A stretch of DNA of 64,000 bases from Alistipes sp. An66 (GCF_002161445.1 NZ_NFHT01000011.1:1-64000), one strand, 5' to 3'; counted from the stretch's first letter, positions 24,790 through 35,723 are shown. Numbers and translations: made by a program. The notes: generated by a model from the letters alone, not told the origin.

Positions 24790-26379
24790 TCAAAAAGAGG
24801 TTTCATCCGACTCCGGAATCTCAACCTCGCCGAGAATCGTCATCCCGTACGAGCCATCGGCAGACACCCACCACGGAAGCCCCCGATTGGCGCATCGGAT
24901 CGCATACCGGGGATCCATCCGGAGACGCTCCGAGGCATCCGCGATCCAAAGTCCCAACCGATAACATCCCGGTCCGGGGAGCAGGGCTGGGTCCAACACA
25001 CCGTTGATCGCATGCACCTTCGGCGTGTGGGTCGGATCACCCGGCTCGTACGGCTGCCACGCCCGGCAGTCGGCGTCCGTCGCGCAACTTCCGACAACCC
25101 GTCCGCAGGAGTCGATCAAAGCGAAACGAACCTCGTAACGTCCGAATACGGTGGCAAATCCCCGGTTGATCAATGTCACCCGAACCGGATAACATTGTCC
25201 GGGCTGCATCTTCCGGGTATATTGCATTTCCTGCAATTCGAGCCGGTAACCCAGATGGTCACGAACATACTCGAACTCGGAGCGGAGAGCGGAATGCCCT
25301 TCCGCATCCCGGAAGTAGTCCTCCGAAAACGGCATTCCCTCCCGGACGAGGTATTCCGGATCGATCGGCGTACGCTTCCAGCGGATCATCGAAAACTCCG
25401 TCGGCTGATCCTCCTTCTGCACGGCATGCCGTTCCTTGTAGTTGTGAATGACGCTGAGCGACGTATAGTGTTGCAGGAAGAGACGTCGGGCCGTCTCCCG
25501 TCCGTCGATGAGCCATCCGGAATCGGGAGCATCAGGATCTCCGCCCACACTCCAAAAGCCCCACGGGAGTTCGCCGTCGACGATCAGATCGGGGGATTCA
25601 CGGACCATCTGCTCGAAATTCGGGGTCCCTTCGTGCATGTTACCGTCCCAGCGATTCGGACGGATGACAATGAAATCATCGTGGAACAACAGCCGTCGAT
25701 AGAGTTCCGGACGATCCCGCAGGATATTCTTGTAATCCGGGACACGCACCTGAACCTGCAACTCCTCGGGGACGATCTCCAACAATTTTTCGAGAATTGC
25801 CCGCTGGGCCGGCTCCGAATATTCCAGTCCATGTACGGAGCTGTGCCACTCGCCCCAGGCACCGATCACCCCGGCCTGCACGACCAGAATCAGATCCCGG
25901 TTTTTCGACAGAAACGGAGCCAGTTCGTCGAGATGCCCCAACGCCTGTTCCAAAGTCGGACCATCGGTCGCCCGCCCCATGAAATCACGTTCATAGGCAA
26001 AACGAAGCACGCTTTTCATGCCCAGATCCCGCAACCGATCGAAATAACGCTGCATTACGGCGAAATCCTCATCCGAAAGGCTCCGACCCAGGGCCCCGCC
26101 CAGATAGAAATAACTCTGAGCCAACGCAACGCTGTCCGAGGCATACTCGGTGGCCAGTTCAAGCAACTGTGCATCGGCCCGCTCACGGTCTTTCACCACA
26201 TCGACGGCCGTCTCCAACCGGAATCCCCGACCGGGATTCCGCAACCCTTGCCGCGCCAGCGAATCTCCGGCCACGAGTCCCTCGAACACAATCCGGTCCG
26301 GCATCCGGGACTCCGGAGCCGATGCCGATGCCGGAACGACTCCGGCCAGCATCGCCGCACAAACCAACAGTTTCATCAT
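24790..26379 (-). CDS. Secreted DUF4874/DUF4832 protein
   Basis: A 529-residue secreted protein with signal peptide MMKLLVCAAMLAGVVPASASA. Residues about 30-190 match the DUF4874 part: RNPGRGFRLE, AQSYFYLGGALG, and VVQAGVIGAWGEWHSS with a GEWH strand end typical of a TIM-barrel acid residue. Residues about 220-515 match DUF4832: SEFEYVRDHLGYRLEL then a beta domain with NRGFATVFGRYEV. It is a paralogue of the next gene upstream. Its function is unknown; sugar-active enzymes with this architecture are plausible. No lipobox is visible, unlike its paralogue. Confidence 0.75.
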   Translation of the reverse strand: MMKLLVCAAMLAGVVPASASAPESRMPDRIVFEGLVAGDSLARQGLRNPGRGFRLETAVDVVKDRERADAQLLELATEYASDSVALAQSYFYLGGALGRSLSDEDFAVMQRYFDRLRDLGMKSVLRFAYERDFMGRATDGPTLEQALGHLDELAPFLSKNRDLILVVQAGVIGAWGEWHSSVHGLEYSEPAQRAILEKLLEIVPEELQVQVRVPDYKNILRDRPELYRRLLFHDDFIVIRPNRWDGNMHEGTPNFEQMVRESPDLIVDGELPWGFWSVGGDPDAPDSGWLIDGRETARRLFLQHYTSLSVIHNYKERHAVQKEDQPTEFSMIRWKRTPIDPEYLVREGMPFSEDYFRDAEGHSALRSEFEYVRDHLGYRLELQEMQYTRKMQPGQCYPVRVTLINRGFATVFGRYEVRFALIDSCGRVVGSCATDADCRAWQPYEPGDPTHTPKVHAINGVLDPALLPGPGCYRLGLWIADASERLRMDPRYAIRCANRGLPWWVSADGSYGMTILGEVEIPESDETSF

Positions 26380-26515
26380 ATCTTTATCTTCTGCGAATAC
26401 CGGAGGGCATGCGATGGAAAACCCGGAAGCCGGCCCCTCCGCATGCCCCCGGCAACCGGGTTCAGAACGTAACCTCCCCGATGACGTTCACACAATATTT
26501 ATTCTCCGCATCGCG

Positions 26516-28063
26516 TCAGTGAGACAACTGGCCGTTCAGGCCCCATTTCACGTCGAAACGGTTGTCATACCTGTTGTTCGCCAACTCTGCCGCGCCGTCC
26601 GGCATCCAGATGCCGACCCGGTAGGTTCCCGACACCCCGGCCGGAACCGATCCCGACATGACATGTTCCAGCACCGTGAAACTCGAATCGCCCGGAGCAT
26701 AGGGCTGCCACGTCCGGGGATCCGTGTCGACTTCGAACTCCTTCACCACCTGATCGTTCCCATCGATCAGCACCAGGTAGACCTCCACCGGGTTGACGAC
26801 CGTGGCGAAACCCGTGTTGGTGAAGCGGATGTCGTACACCAGATTCCCACTCTCGGCCCCGACGGACGAGGTCGGCAGACAGTTGAGCCGATACCCCAGG
26901 TGGTCACGGATGAATTCATACATCGAACGCGGAACCAGCTCACCGTCCGCCTCGCGGAAGTAATCCTCCGAATAGAGGATCTGCAAGCCGTCGAGCATCT
27001 TCGGGTAGACCTTCACCAGTTGCCAGTTCGGGAAATTCCGGTTGTTGTTGTGCGTGAGGTTGAAGCCTGAATAGTGCTGGTCGCGCAGCGCCCGGAGTGT
27101 CGTATTGACGTCGAGGTTGAACCCCAGCCCGTAATCGCTGTCCTCATCGTAGGGCATTTCGCCGCTCATGTAACAATAGGGTGCATAGGAGGCCGCCTCG
27201 GCGTAATCCTCCGTCCCCGGCACAACGTCGCTGCCCGGCGCCATGGGATGCTGCCCCGCCGTGAAGTAATCGTTGTGAATGCCGATGCAGTTGGCATCCG
27301 ACGGATCATCAAGCGTCAACGCCCGCTTGTACTCCGGCAGCCGCACCTCGATGCAGTAGGATTCGGGCAGAATGTCGAGCCACGTGTTGACCACCGCATT
27401 GCGCGCCGACTGCGAAGCGGCCAGCGAGGTGGTGTGCCATTCACCCCAGAGACCGATCGTCCCGGCCTGCACGGTGGCAATTACGTTGATATTCCGCAGA
27501 ATGAACTCCCGCAACTGATTCAGATGCGATTTCAGCAGCGCCTCGTCGCGCACCTCCCGCCCAATGGAGATGTCCCCCGGATCGTACGCCAGGCGGAGAA
27601 TCACCTTGTAGCCGTTCTCGCGGAAGGCGTCGAGAATCTGCTGCATGTTCGCGATTGCCGACTCGGGAATAGTCTCCGAATCATGAAACTCCGAGAGGTA
27701 GAAATAGAGTTGCGACAGATGCAATTCGTCACGCCCGGCATTGTTGTCGGCAACTCCGTCCTCGATGAATCCCGCAGGGTAGTAGCTCCACGGCGTCGTG
27801 AACGGATTGAAAAACTCCTCGATGCCGTCCGGCGATACCACATACTTGATTTCCAGGTGATAGCCCGTTCCCGGATTGGTCAGCGGCGCAATGCGCACAA
27901 TATCCTTCGTCGAGAGATCCTCGTCCGGGCCCGGATCCGGATTCTCCTCCGGACGCATGTCCGGATATGTGCCGGCGGTGAACGTCGCCTTCTCTTCCAG
28001 ACAGGCGCCGCACATGCTGCCTATCAGCATCAATACGCTCCAAAATACGATTCTTCTATTCAT
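26516..28063 (-). CDS. DUF4874/DUF4832 lipoprotein
   Basis: A 515-residue lipoprotein (lipobox MCGAC, Cys21; CLEEK follows). It shares the block order of its downstream paralogue: TNPGTGYHLEIKY, LSQLYFYLSEFHDSETIP, TVQAGTIGLWGEWHTT, YEFIRDHLGYRLNCL and TNTGFATVVNPVEVYLVLID. The conserved GEWH suggests an acidic active site in a barrel. It starts 26 nt after the end of the truncated susE/FISUMP remnant, so it would have been part of the same operon. The substrate is unknown. Confidence 0.75.
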   Translation of the reverse strand: MNRRIVFWSVLMLIGSMCGACLEEKATFTAGTYPDMRPEENPDPGPDEDLSTKDIVRIAPLTNPGTGYHLEIKYVVSPDGIEEFFNPFTTPWSYYPAGFIEDGVADNNAGRDELHLSQLYFYLSEFHDSETIPESAIANMQQILDAFRENGYKVILRLAYDPGDISIGREVRDEALLKSHLNQLREFILRNINVIATVQAGTIGLWGEWHTTSLAASQSARNAVVNTWLDILPESYCIEVRLPEYKRALTLDDPSDANCIGIHNDYFTAGQHPMAPGSDVVPGTEDYAEAASYAPYCYMSGEMPYDEDSDYGLGFNLDVNTTLRALRDQHYSGFNLTHNNNRNFPNWQLVKVYPKMLDGLQILYSEDYFREADGELVPRSMYEFIRDHLGYRLNCLPTSSVGAESGNLVYDIRFTNTGFATVVNPVEVYLVLIDGNDQVVKEFEVDTDPRTWQPYAPGDSSFTVLEHVMSGSVPAGVSGTYRVGIWMPDGAAELANNRYDNRFDVKWGLNGQLSH

Positions 28064-28089
28064 AAAAGTCTTTGTTTTTCAGGATGGTA

Positions 28090-28940
28090 TCAATCATTTC
28101 CGACATAGATCAGACGCAAGGCCGCGCCATCGTTCGCCGATTTCCACAGCTCATCGCCGTTATCGTGCAGGATGACCCGATCGTCCATGTCGGAGACGAT
28201 CAGATAACAATAGATGGAGGCGGATCCCCAGATCTCGTGAACGTCCTCGGGAAGCCGTCCCGCCGAGCTCAAATTCATGCGCCACTCGTTGATGTGCCCC
28301 TCCTCGCGCGGGAAATCGCCATACCAAACGTTGTCTTTGAGTACGTTATAGCCGCCCGGAACCTTCGCAGCTTCGGAAAAGAGTTCCTCGTAATCGGCCA
28401 CCGTCGGGATCCGCCATCCCTCCGGAACGATCTGCTTGCTCACGGCAATCGAATAAAGACAGCCGTAAGCCCGGAAGCGCTCCGCCTCGTCGTCCTCGTC
28501 CAGCCGGATGTAATCCTTTGACGGGTCAAGCGCCGAACCGTCCGGGTAGCGCACCGTGCGCAGGTTGTCGGCCAGCCAGACGACGCTCTTGCCGTTGGAG
28601 TAGGTCAGTTTGGTCACCCGATAGGTGATCTGCTCGTCGCCGCGCACATCGGTGAACTCCATGATTCCGTCCAGATAGAGGATCGACGAGGTCCGTGACA
28701 GGAAATCCCCGGATTCGTCGGCCCGGATGTTCCAATAGAGTTCGGCCGTTTCGAAGCGCGTGCAGCCCAATTGTTCGAAAGCCTCCTGCAAACGTTCGTA
28801 ACCGACATCCAGCGAGTGCTCCGTCCCGACCGGGATCTCATACACGTCGCCGGAAAAGTTCTGCGTCGGTGAGATACAGAGCGTGTAACGCTCCGTGGCA
28901 GGCATTCCGTCGGTATTCCATTCGAAATGCAGCATCCGGG
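28090..28940 (-). pseudogene. Truncated SusE/FISUMP-like gene, 5' end lost
   Basis: The open frame (281 codons from 28935) begins abruptly inside a SusE-type beta domain (HFEWNTDGMPATERYTLCIS) with no signal peptide or lipobox. It continues into a FISUMP-like C-terminal domain (KLTYSNGKSVVWLADNLRTV, PEGWRIPTVADYEELF, ending AALRLIYVGND). At about 28937 it joins directly to the last codons of susD in another frame. A deletion therefore removed the susD stop, the intergenic spacer and the start of this gene. It may be untranslated. Confidence 0.75.
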
Positions 28941-30473
28941 ATTCTGTTTGATCAGCCCTTTCCCTTCCGTGATGACGGATGTCGGCAGCGGGAAGCGCTC
29001 GTATTTGTAGACGCCGTCGACCTGTTTGTCGATCTTCTCCGTGGAGAAGCCCGCGAAACGAGCCTTTTCAAGCGCCTTCTCGATGAATTTGCCATGACGG
29101 ATGAGATCCTGACGCCGGACCCCTTCGTAATAGAACTCGATACCGCGCTCTTTGAGCAGCGCATCGAGATAGAGTTCCGGAGTGTTCATCTCCACGTCCG
29201 GCAGCGGATCGAGCCCCGCACGGGTCCGAAGCATGTTCAACGCCTTCTTCGACTTCTCCGGAACGGTGTTCGTACTGCGCACCAGCGCCTCGCCATAGAG
29301 CGTCACCACATCCGCATAACGGTAGACCGGAATATCGTTGCTCATCTCGTCACCGACGGTCCCGTCGAAGCTGTACTTCTGTGGCACGGCACCCAGATAG
29401 AGCAGTCCGTTCGAGGGACGGTCGATTGCATAACTGTGCGTCACCGGATCATCGCCCGTCCCGACATACTCGGCATGGATACGGTCGAGACGATGGTCGC
29501 GCCCCTTGTCGGCCTCATATTCCTGATAGAAGGGCCAGGCCAGTTTGTAACCTCCCCATTTGGTGATGTTGTCCGGCGTCGGGAAATCACTGGTCATGGC
29601 ATGCGCCAGCCACTGATTGTCCCCGTGGGTGATACCCCGCTTGGCCGTTGCTGCAAAGATGACCTCCGGGTTCTTCTCCGTACTCATGTCGAAGAGCGAA
29701 TTGTAGTCGTCGACAAGGCGATAACCGTAATCGGGATTCCCCTCCATGTCCTCGCCGCACAGCTCGTCACCGATCTCCACGGCCTTGTCCCACTGGTGTG
29801 TGAGCATGTAGAATTTGAGCAGAACGGTTTTCGCCAGACCCTTCGTGAAGCGGCCATAGTCCGCATCTTCATATCGGTAGGGCAAAACACGCGCCGCCTC
29901 CGTCAGGTTGCTGACGATGAACTCCTGCATCTGCTCCTCGCTCAATCACGGAACGATCTTCTCCTCGCGGGGATTTTTCAGCGTTTCGAGATCCGGGATG
30001 GGAATCGGTCCGAACATGTCGTAATAGATGAAGGCCAGAAATCCCAGACCGCATTTAAGCTCCGCTGTATAACGTTCCAGCAGGGCGGCATCCATCGGAA
30101 CCGACCGGATGCGGTCAATATTCAGAATCATCGAACTCAAATGGTTCGAATAGAAGTAGATGTTGCGTCCGGCATCGTTCAGCAGGATGTCGTTCGCCTC
30201 GTAGGAGTTGTATTTCCAGTTCTCCCAGTTGCCCCACGAACATTCACCCATGTCGGTCACCATGTCGGAAGTCAGGCAGTAGCCCGCCGCCACGTTGAAG
30301 ATCTTCCGGGGCGAGAAGACGTTGTAGGCGCTGGCGGAAACCAGCGAACGGACATCCTCCTCGTTGCCGGGGAAGTCATTCCCGGGAATCTTGTCGTAAA
30401 CCACGCTTTCGAGCGTACATGCGCTGCTGAACAGCAGCAGAAACGTCGATATGCCGCAAATCAATTTATTCAT
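28937..30473 (-). pseudogene. susD: susD homologue with premature stop and lost 3' end
   Basis: A SusD/RagB lipoprotein gene (lipobox LFSSAC) for glycan capture with the adjacent SusC. Codons run in one frame from 30473, but TGA at 29946-29948 interrupts it after PREEKIVP (codon 176). Translation resumes as LSEEQMQEFIVSNL in the same frame, so one change (CGA to TGA) explains it. The C-terminal SusD block (ERGIEFYYEGVRRQDLIRHG) is intact, yet the gene ends in LIKQNPG fused to the downstream gene in place of its own stop. Confidence 0.88.
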
Positions 30474-30488
30474 AATGCAATGCTTTAA

Positions 30489-33400
30489 TCAGAACGAAAT
30501 ATTCACGCCGAAACTGTACGAGCGCACGTTGGGATAGGAATAGGTGTCGTTTCGGTCTCCGGATCCAGACCGTTCCAGTTCGTCAGCACAAAGGGATTCG
30601 TCACCGAGGCGTATATCCGCAGATTGCTGACCGCCTTGCCGGAAACGGGCACCGTGTAACCCAGGGTGATGCTGCCGCAGCGCAGGAAATTCACCTTCTT
30701 CACGAAATAGTCGCCCCAACCGTCGGCATTGTTGATGATGGTCGGATAATCCGAATTGACGTTCGCATGGCTGAACACGTCGTAGGCCCTGACCGAGACA
30801 TTCTCGCCGTTCGCCATCCGGGTCCATTCGTCCAGATAGCTGCCCCCGCGCAGGCGTCCGAGTTCGCCGTAGAAATAGATGTTGAGATCGAAGTTCCGGT
30901 AGTTGAACGTATTCCCGAAGCCGAAGATCAGCGAGGGATCACTATTGCCGAGGTTTACCTTGTCGTAGTTGTCGATCTTCTCGTCATCATTGAGATTTTT
31001 CAGTACGACCATACCGGGCAGCAGTGTCGGCTGCCCTTTCGGTGCGGGATCGCCCGGACGCATAAGTCCCTGTGAGATCGTCGAGTAGTAGGACCGGATA
31101 TAATCCGTCTCACGCTCATAAGGTTCCGGTTTCCAATAAGGGCTGCGTTCCAGCCAGCGGTCCTGATAGTTGGCCAGCGTCAGCGTCGTATCCCACCGGA
31201 AATGGCGGCGGGAGATGTTGACCGTGTTGAGCGTCACCTCGATACCCCGGCTCTGCGTCGCCCCTACATTCGCGTACATCGAGCGCACTTCGTTGTAGGA
31301 GAGCAGCGGCACCGTCCCCAGAATATCAGTAATCTTCCGATAGAAGTATTCCGCAGAAAGAGAGATGCGTTCGTCCCAGAATTTGAGATCCAGACCGACG
31401 TTGTACTCGGTTGTGGTTTCCCACGTCAGGTCAGGGTTTCCGTAGTCCGTCAGCGAGATACCCTTGATCTCGGTCTCATCCTTACCGATGATGCTCGGAG
31501 AGCCCACACCGTACATATCGACGATGTGATAGCCGATATTCGCATTACCCGTCTGTCCGTAGGAGAAGCGCAGCTTCGCATAGGAGAGCCAGTTCCGGGC
31601 TCCCTGCATGAAATTCTCCTCGGAGAAGGCCCAGGCGGCCGAGATCGACGGGAAGAACCCCAACCGGTTTTCGGGCGTAAAGTTCGACGATGCATCCATA
31701 CGCAGCGTTCCCTCGACCAGATAGCGGTTCATGTAGTTGTAGTGCAGACGCACGAATCCCGAGGCCATGGCACTCTTGGTTCTCGACGACCCTACGGGCG
31801 GCTTGGCATAGGCGCCGGCCGACAGGTCGTTCCACAACAGCGCATCGGTGATGAAATCACGGTTTCCGGCATAGACGCTCGCGTTGTCGAACTGCTGGTA
31901 GGAATAACCGATCAGGGCCGTCAGTTTGTGCCGTTCCGCGAAACTCCGGTCATAGGTGGCCGTGGCATCGAACAGCAGGTCGGTGCCGTCCTGCTGGTTG
32001 ATGTTGGCCGATCCGTTGTCGATCTGTCCGAGCAGCGTCGTCTTGGGCAGATAGTTGTTCCGCTTCTCGAACTTCCGGTCGGCACCCAGGCCGAGCTTCA
32101 CCACCAGTCCCTGCAAAGGTTCTATCGTCACATTCGCCATCCCGAGAAACCGGTCCTTGACCGTCTCATCTTCGATATCAAGCAGCGAAACCGGATTCGG
32201 AACGAACGGACGGTTGTTGTCGATGACGTAGTTGCCCTGCGAATCACGGATCGGAAGCGTCGGATTTGCCAGAATGGCCGTCGTCAGGATGCCGGAATTC
32301 TCCTGCTCGCCGTCGCCCAGCGGCACGTTGTCATAACGGTTCTGCGTATAGGTTGCCGTGATACCGACTTTCAACCAGCGGGCGATCTCCTGGTCCAGAT
32401 TCAGGCGGAACGACATGCGCGAGGCGTTGTTGTGTTTGACGATACCGGCCTGATCCATGTAGTTTGCCGAGACCAGATACTGCGTCTTCGCACTGCCTCC
32501 GACGATCGAAAGGTTGTGCTGATGCATGTACCCCAGGCGGGTGATCGCATCCAGATAGTCGGTATTGCGGGCCCGAAGGATTTCGTCGTTCGAGTACGGT
32601 GCCACGAACTCCGGGATCTGCTCGGGAGTGGCAATGTATCCCTTGTAGATGCTCAATCCGTTGTTTTTCAGATAATTCTCGTACGATTGCCGATTGTAGA
32701 TGTCCATAAACTGGCTGCCCGAGAGCATCTGGTACTGCCGGGCAATGGCATTCACCGAGAAATTCCCCGAATAGGTCACCTTCGCCCGCCCGCTGTTCAC
32801 GGCCCCGCTTGGTCGTGATGAGGATGACGCCGTGGCCGGCCCGGGCTCCGTAGATGGCCGTCGATGCGGCATCCTTGAGGACCGAGATGGATTCGATGTC
32901 GTCGGGGTTGAGCGATTCGAGCACATTATCCATGTTTCCGGCACTGTACACGGTTCCCGAACCGAGACTGGAGGTGGACGATATGGGAAATCCGTCGATC
33001 ACGATGAGCGGTTCGTTACCGGCACCCGGGGACGCCTCGCCGCGAATCCGCAGTTTCGAGCCGCCGCCCGGCTGGGCCGACATCTGACGCACGGAGAGTC
33101 CCGCGGCCTTTCCGGCCAGCGCCTGCGAAATGTTCGACACCGTAGCGGTTTCCAGGTCGGACATGCCCACAACCGAAACAGCTCCCGTAAGGGTCTTTTT
33201 CGTCTGCTTGCCGTAACCGATCACCACAACGTCGCTCACAAGCGTCGCATCCTCCGCCATCTCGACAGTGAGATATGTGCGGCCGCCGACCGACACGGTC
33301 TGCGTCTCATAACCGAGGTAACTCACCACGAGGCGTGCCGAGGAGCCGGCAACAACGATCCGGAACGCTCCGTCCGGACCGCTGGTCGTACCCTCGGTCG

Positions 33401-33805
33401 TACCCTCGACCACGATGCTCGCGCCAATCAGCGGATTCCCGGCCTTATCCTTCACAACGCCCTCCACGGCCTGTCCCGACGGAGCCGATGCCGAAGAGTG
33501 CTCCCGCAAACTCAAAAGAATCTGTCGGGATTTAATCGCATACTCGTATGGGGTTCGGGCAAGCACCTGATCGAGCACTGCATTCAGTTCTCCGTCCGTC
33601 ACATGGACCGATACTGGGATCGTCAGATCAATTCGCGACTCATTGATGAAAAAGGTGTAATCGGTCCCCTGCTCGATCATCTTCAAGACCTCCGACAAGC
33701 GCCTGTTCTCGACATCCAGCGTCAGACGCCGGGCTGTCCGTTCAACGGGGTCAACGAAACGATCGCGAACACCCAAAGAAACATCAATCGTAGTTTGTTC
33801 TTCAT
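30489..33805 (-). pseudogene. susC: susC homologue with STN domain, three frameshifts
   Basis: A TonB-dependent SusC transporter of the FecR-linked type: signal peptide (MKNKLRLMFLWVFAIVSLTP), STN domain (LSEVLKMIEQGTDYTFFINE), carboxypeptidase-regulatory-like domain, plug (DAASTAIYGARAGHGVILIT) and barrel ending YSYPNVRSYSFGVNISF. It is broken at about 33731 (one base missing after the signal peptide), 32783-32790 (a 4-base tandem duplication, CGCC twice) and about 30552 (one base missing before the last 25 codons). Correcting each restores normal family sequence (for example TTKRGREQRAKVTYSG). Three separate shifts argue against a single sequencing error. Confidence 0.9.
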
Positions 33806-33922
33806 AAATTGGTAGTTTGAATTGGTTTTCAACGAAAAAAGCACGATACGGCGAAGCCATGGCACCGTCTGTCCGAAGCTCCGGACATCGGGCCTTGCCA
33901 ATATCGGAATCCGTGGATGGGT

Positions 33923-34891
33923 TCAATAGAGCCAGTAGAGACAGCCCGAAGCGTCTTTCTGCCACTTGATGCCCGAAGAACTCTGGATCAGATTCAGGAT
34001 GTGATCCAGCGACTCGTCCGTAATCTTAAACGTGAATCGGTCACCGCGGCCAAGAACGCCCTCGTCGGGTCGGATCTCGACGCCGTACCACCGTTCCAGC
34101 CGCGGAAGGATGAATTGCAGACGTTCGTTCTTGAAACTCTGTCCCGTATCGGAAATCCACTCGGTATAGCGGACGGCGTCGATCGGTTCAACGGTCGTAT
34201 TCCGCGTCGTACGATCAAATGTCAGCCTCCGACCCGGCAGTAAGACATGCGACTCCGTGGCACTGCCGTCCGCCGACGGATGGTCGATGCGGACCTTTCC
34301 GGTCCGCAGGATCGTTTCCACGCAGTGGCGGTCCGTCGGCACAAAGATTTCGAACGACGTACCAAGAGCCGTGACCTGCACACCGTCAACATCAACCGAG
34401 AAGGGTGCCGAAGAATTCGGGGCGACCTGGAAAAAGGCCTGTCCGTCCAATACGACCCGGCGCTCGTCGGATCCGAAGCGTTCCGGATAGCCGAAGCGGC
34501 TGTTCGGTCCCAGGATCACCCGTGTTCCGTCGCTCAACAACACTTCCCGTTTGTCCTGATTCCCGGTCGAGAATTCGCAACGGACGGATTCTTCGGGCTT
34601 TTGCAGGAACGCATATCCCCCGAGCAGCACAATAAAGAGACTCGCCGCCACGCAGAGCCGACGGTACAGCCGCATCCGGACCTGCGCCTTTTGCAGAGAC
34701 AACTGCCCGGAAATTCTATTCCAGACGATCCGCTTGATTGGGTCCAACGATTCGTCCCGGGTCTCTGGAACCCGATCCCACTGCCGCATCAACTCCCGGG
34801 TCACCCGTTCATCGGACAACAGATCCGGATCATCCGATACAATATCGCCTTGTCGGCAGGCCTCGATCCACTCTTTCAGATTGCGTTTCAT
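33923..34891 (-). CDS. FecR family anti-sigma factor
   Basis: A 322-residue inner-membrane regulator. It has a cytoplasmic N-terminus (about residues 1-80), one TM helix (LCVAASLFIVLLGGYAFL, about 82-99), a FecR domain (KREVLLSDGTRVILGPNSRF and the AFFQVAPNSSAPFSVDVDG region) and a C-terminal DUF4974/STN-like domain ending SSGIKWQKDASGCLYWLY. It normally holds the divergent ECF sigma factor until the cognate SusC signals through its STN domain. It lies directly upstream of the broken susC. The start at 34891 is favoured over 34918. Confidence 0.9.
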   Translation of the reverse strand: MKRNLKEWIEACRQGDIVSDDPDLLSDERVTRELMRQWDRVPETRDESLDPIKRIVWNRISGQLSLQKAQVRMRLYRRLCVAASLFIVLLGGYAFLQKPEESVRCEFSTGNQDKREVLLSDGTRVILGPNSRFGYPERFGSDERRVVLDGQAFFQVAPNSSAPFSVDVDGVQVTALGTSFEIFVPTDRHCVETILRTGKVRIDHPSADGSATESHVLLPGRRLTFDRTTRNTTVEPIDAVRYTEWISDTGQSFKNERLQFILPRLERWYGVEIRPDEGVLGRGDRFTFKITDESLDHILNLIQSSSGIKWQKDASGCLYWLY

Positions 34892-34997
34892 CGTGCTTCT
34901 TTTATCATAAAGACACATGACCGGAGCCGATCCCTACCTCCGATCGACTTTTTTTCGAATAAAATTTTCCAAATGGCTCACCGCAGAAAAAAATGGT

Positions 34998-35005
34998 TAT
35001 ATTTG
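34998..35005 (+). promoter_or_regulatory. Promoter -7 element of the ECF sigma gene
   Basis: TATATTTG lies 32 bp before the start codon. No TTTG is seen 19-20 bp upstream, only a T-rich run at 34964-34968, so the promoter may be weak or use another factor. Confidence 0.45.
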
Positions 35006-35036
35006 CCTTGCAACATCCACCCCAAAGCTCGTACGA

Positions 35037-35621
35037 ATGAAGTTTGAACGTCCCAAAAAAAGAGAGGATTCCCGATCATTTCTTTCGCTGTTGCGTTCCG
35101 CAGAGAGTGAGGAGCATATTTTCGCCGAACTCTACGAGCGCTATTGGTTCAAAGTGTACCACTTCGCCGCCCTCTACCTGCGGGACGAAGAGGAGATCAA
35201 GGATGCGGTACAGGAGATCTTCCTGAAATTGTGGGACTCGCAACGTTTCCTGAAAGAGTTTGACAACATCGAGAATTTTCTGTTCATCATCACGCGCAAT
35301 CACGTTTTCAACCGAAAACGTCACAAATCGTTCAATAACGACTTTTTCGAACTGACACTCCGCAATGCATCGGAGTTGTCGTACGACATTTCGACGGATA
35401 TTGATACCGAAAACATGCGTCAACTTATCGATAAACTCATCGAAGCGATGCCACCTCAACGGCGTACGGTATTCAATTTAAGCCGCAAGGAGTGTCTGAC
35501 AAACCGCCAAATCGCACTTCAACTGTCCATTTCGGAAAAGACCGTAGAAAAACACATCCAACTATCGTTGAAATACCTACGGAATAACCTGCTCATTTTC
35601 TTTATTTTCTGGAGCCTCTGA
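35037..35621 (+). CDS. ECF RNA polymerase sigma factor (Bacteroidota SusC/FecR-linked type)
   Basis: A 194-residue sigma-70-family factor. Region 2 spans about residues 22-95 (ELYERYWFKVYHFAALYLRD, then DAVQEIFLKLWDSQRFL) and region 4 about 128-185 (MPPQRRTVFNLSRKECLTNR, then IALQLSISEKTVEKHIQLSL). It is transcribed divergently from FecR, 145 bp apart. It should activate the susC operon on the other strand, but that susC is broken. The start at 35037 is chosen because region 2 homology begins soon after and a promoter -7 lies upstream. Confidence 0.92.
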   Translation: MKFERPKKREDSRSFLSLLRSAESEEHIFAELYERYWFKVYHFAALYLRDEEEIKDAVQEIFLKLWDSQRFLKEFDNIENFLFIITRNHVFNRKRHKSFNNDFFELTLRNASELSYDISTDIDTENMRQLIDKLIEAMPPQRRTVFNLSRKECLTNRQIALQLSISEKTVEKHIQLSLKYLRNNLLIFFIFWSL

Positions 35622-35667
35622 CCTCAAAAGGCTTATGCTCGGGGATGTCTGATCCGCTCCTGCCGAC

Positions 35668-35704
35668 AAAAAACGGGACTCGCCTTGAATGCGAATCCCG
35701 TTTC
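35668..35704. terminator. Bidirectional terminator between sigma factor and susD
   Basis: AAACGGGACTCGC and GCGAATCCCGTTT form an 11-13 bp stem with one mismatch, flanked by A and T runs on both sides. It can end the plus-strand sigma gene and the minus-strand susCD operon. Confidence 0.75.
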
Positions 35705-35723
35705 CCCAAATACGGATTCCGGA

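Noticed and set aside
32783..32790. Phase-variable switching of susC at the duplicated 4-base repeat
   Set aside because: Only two repeat units exist, and four other inactivating changes in the same locus make reversible switching pointless.
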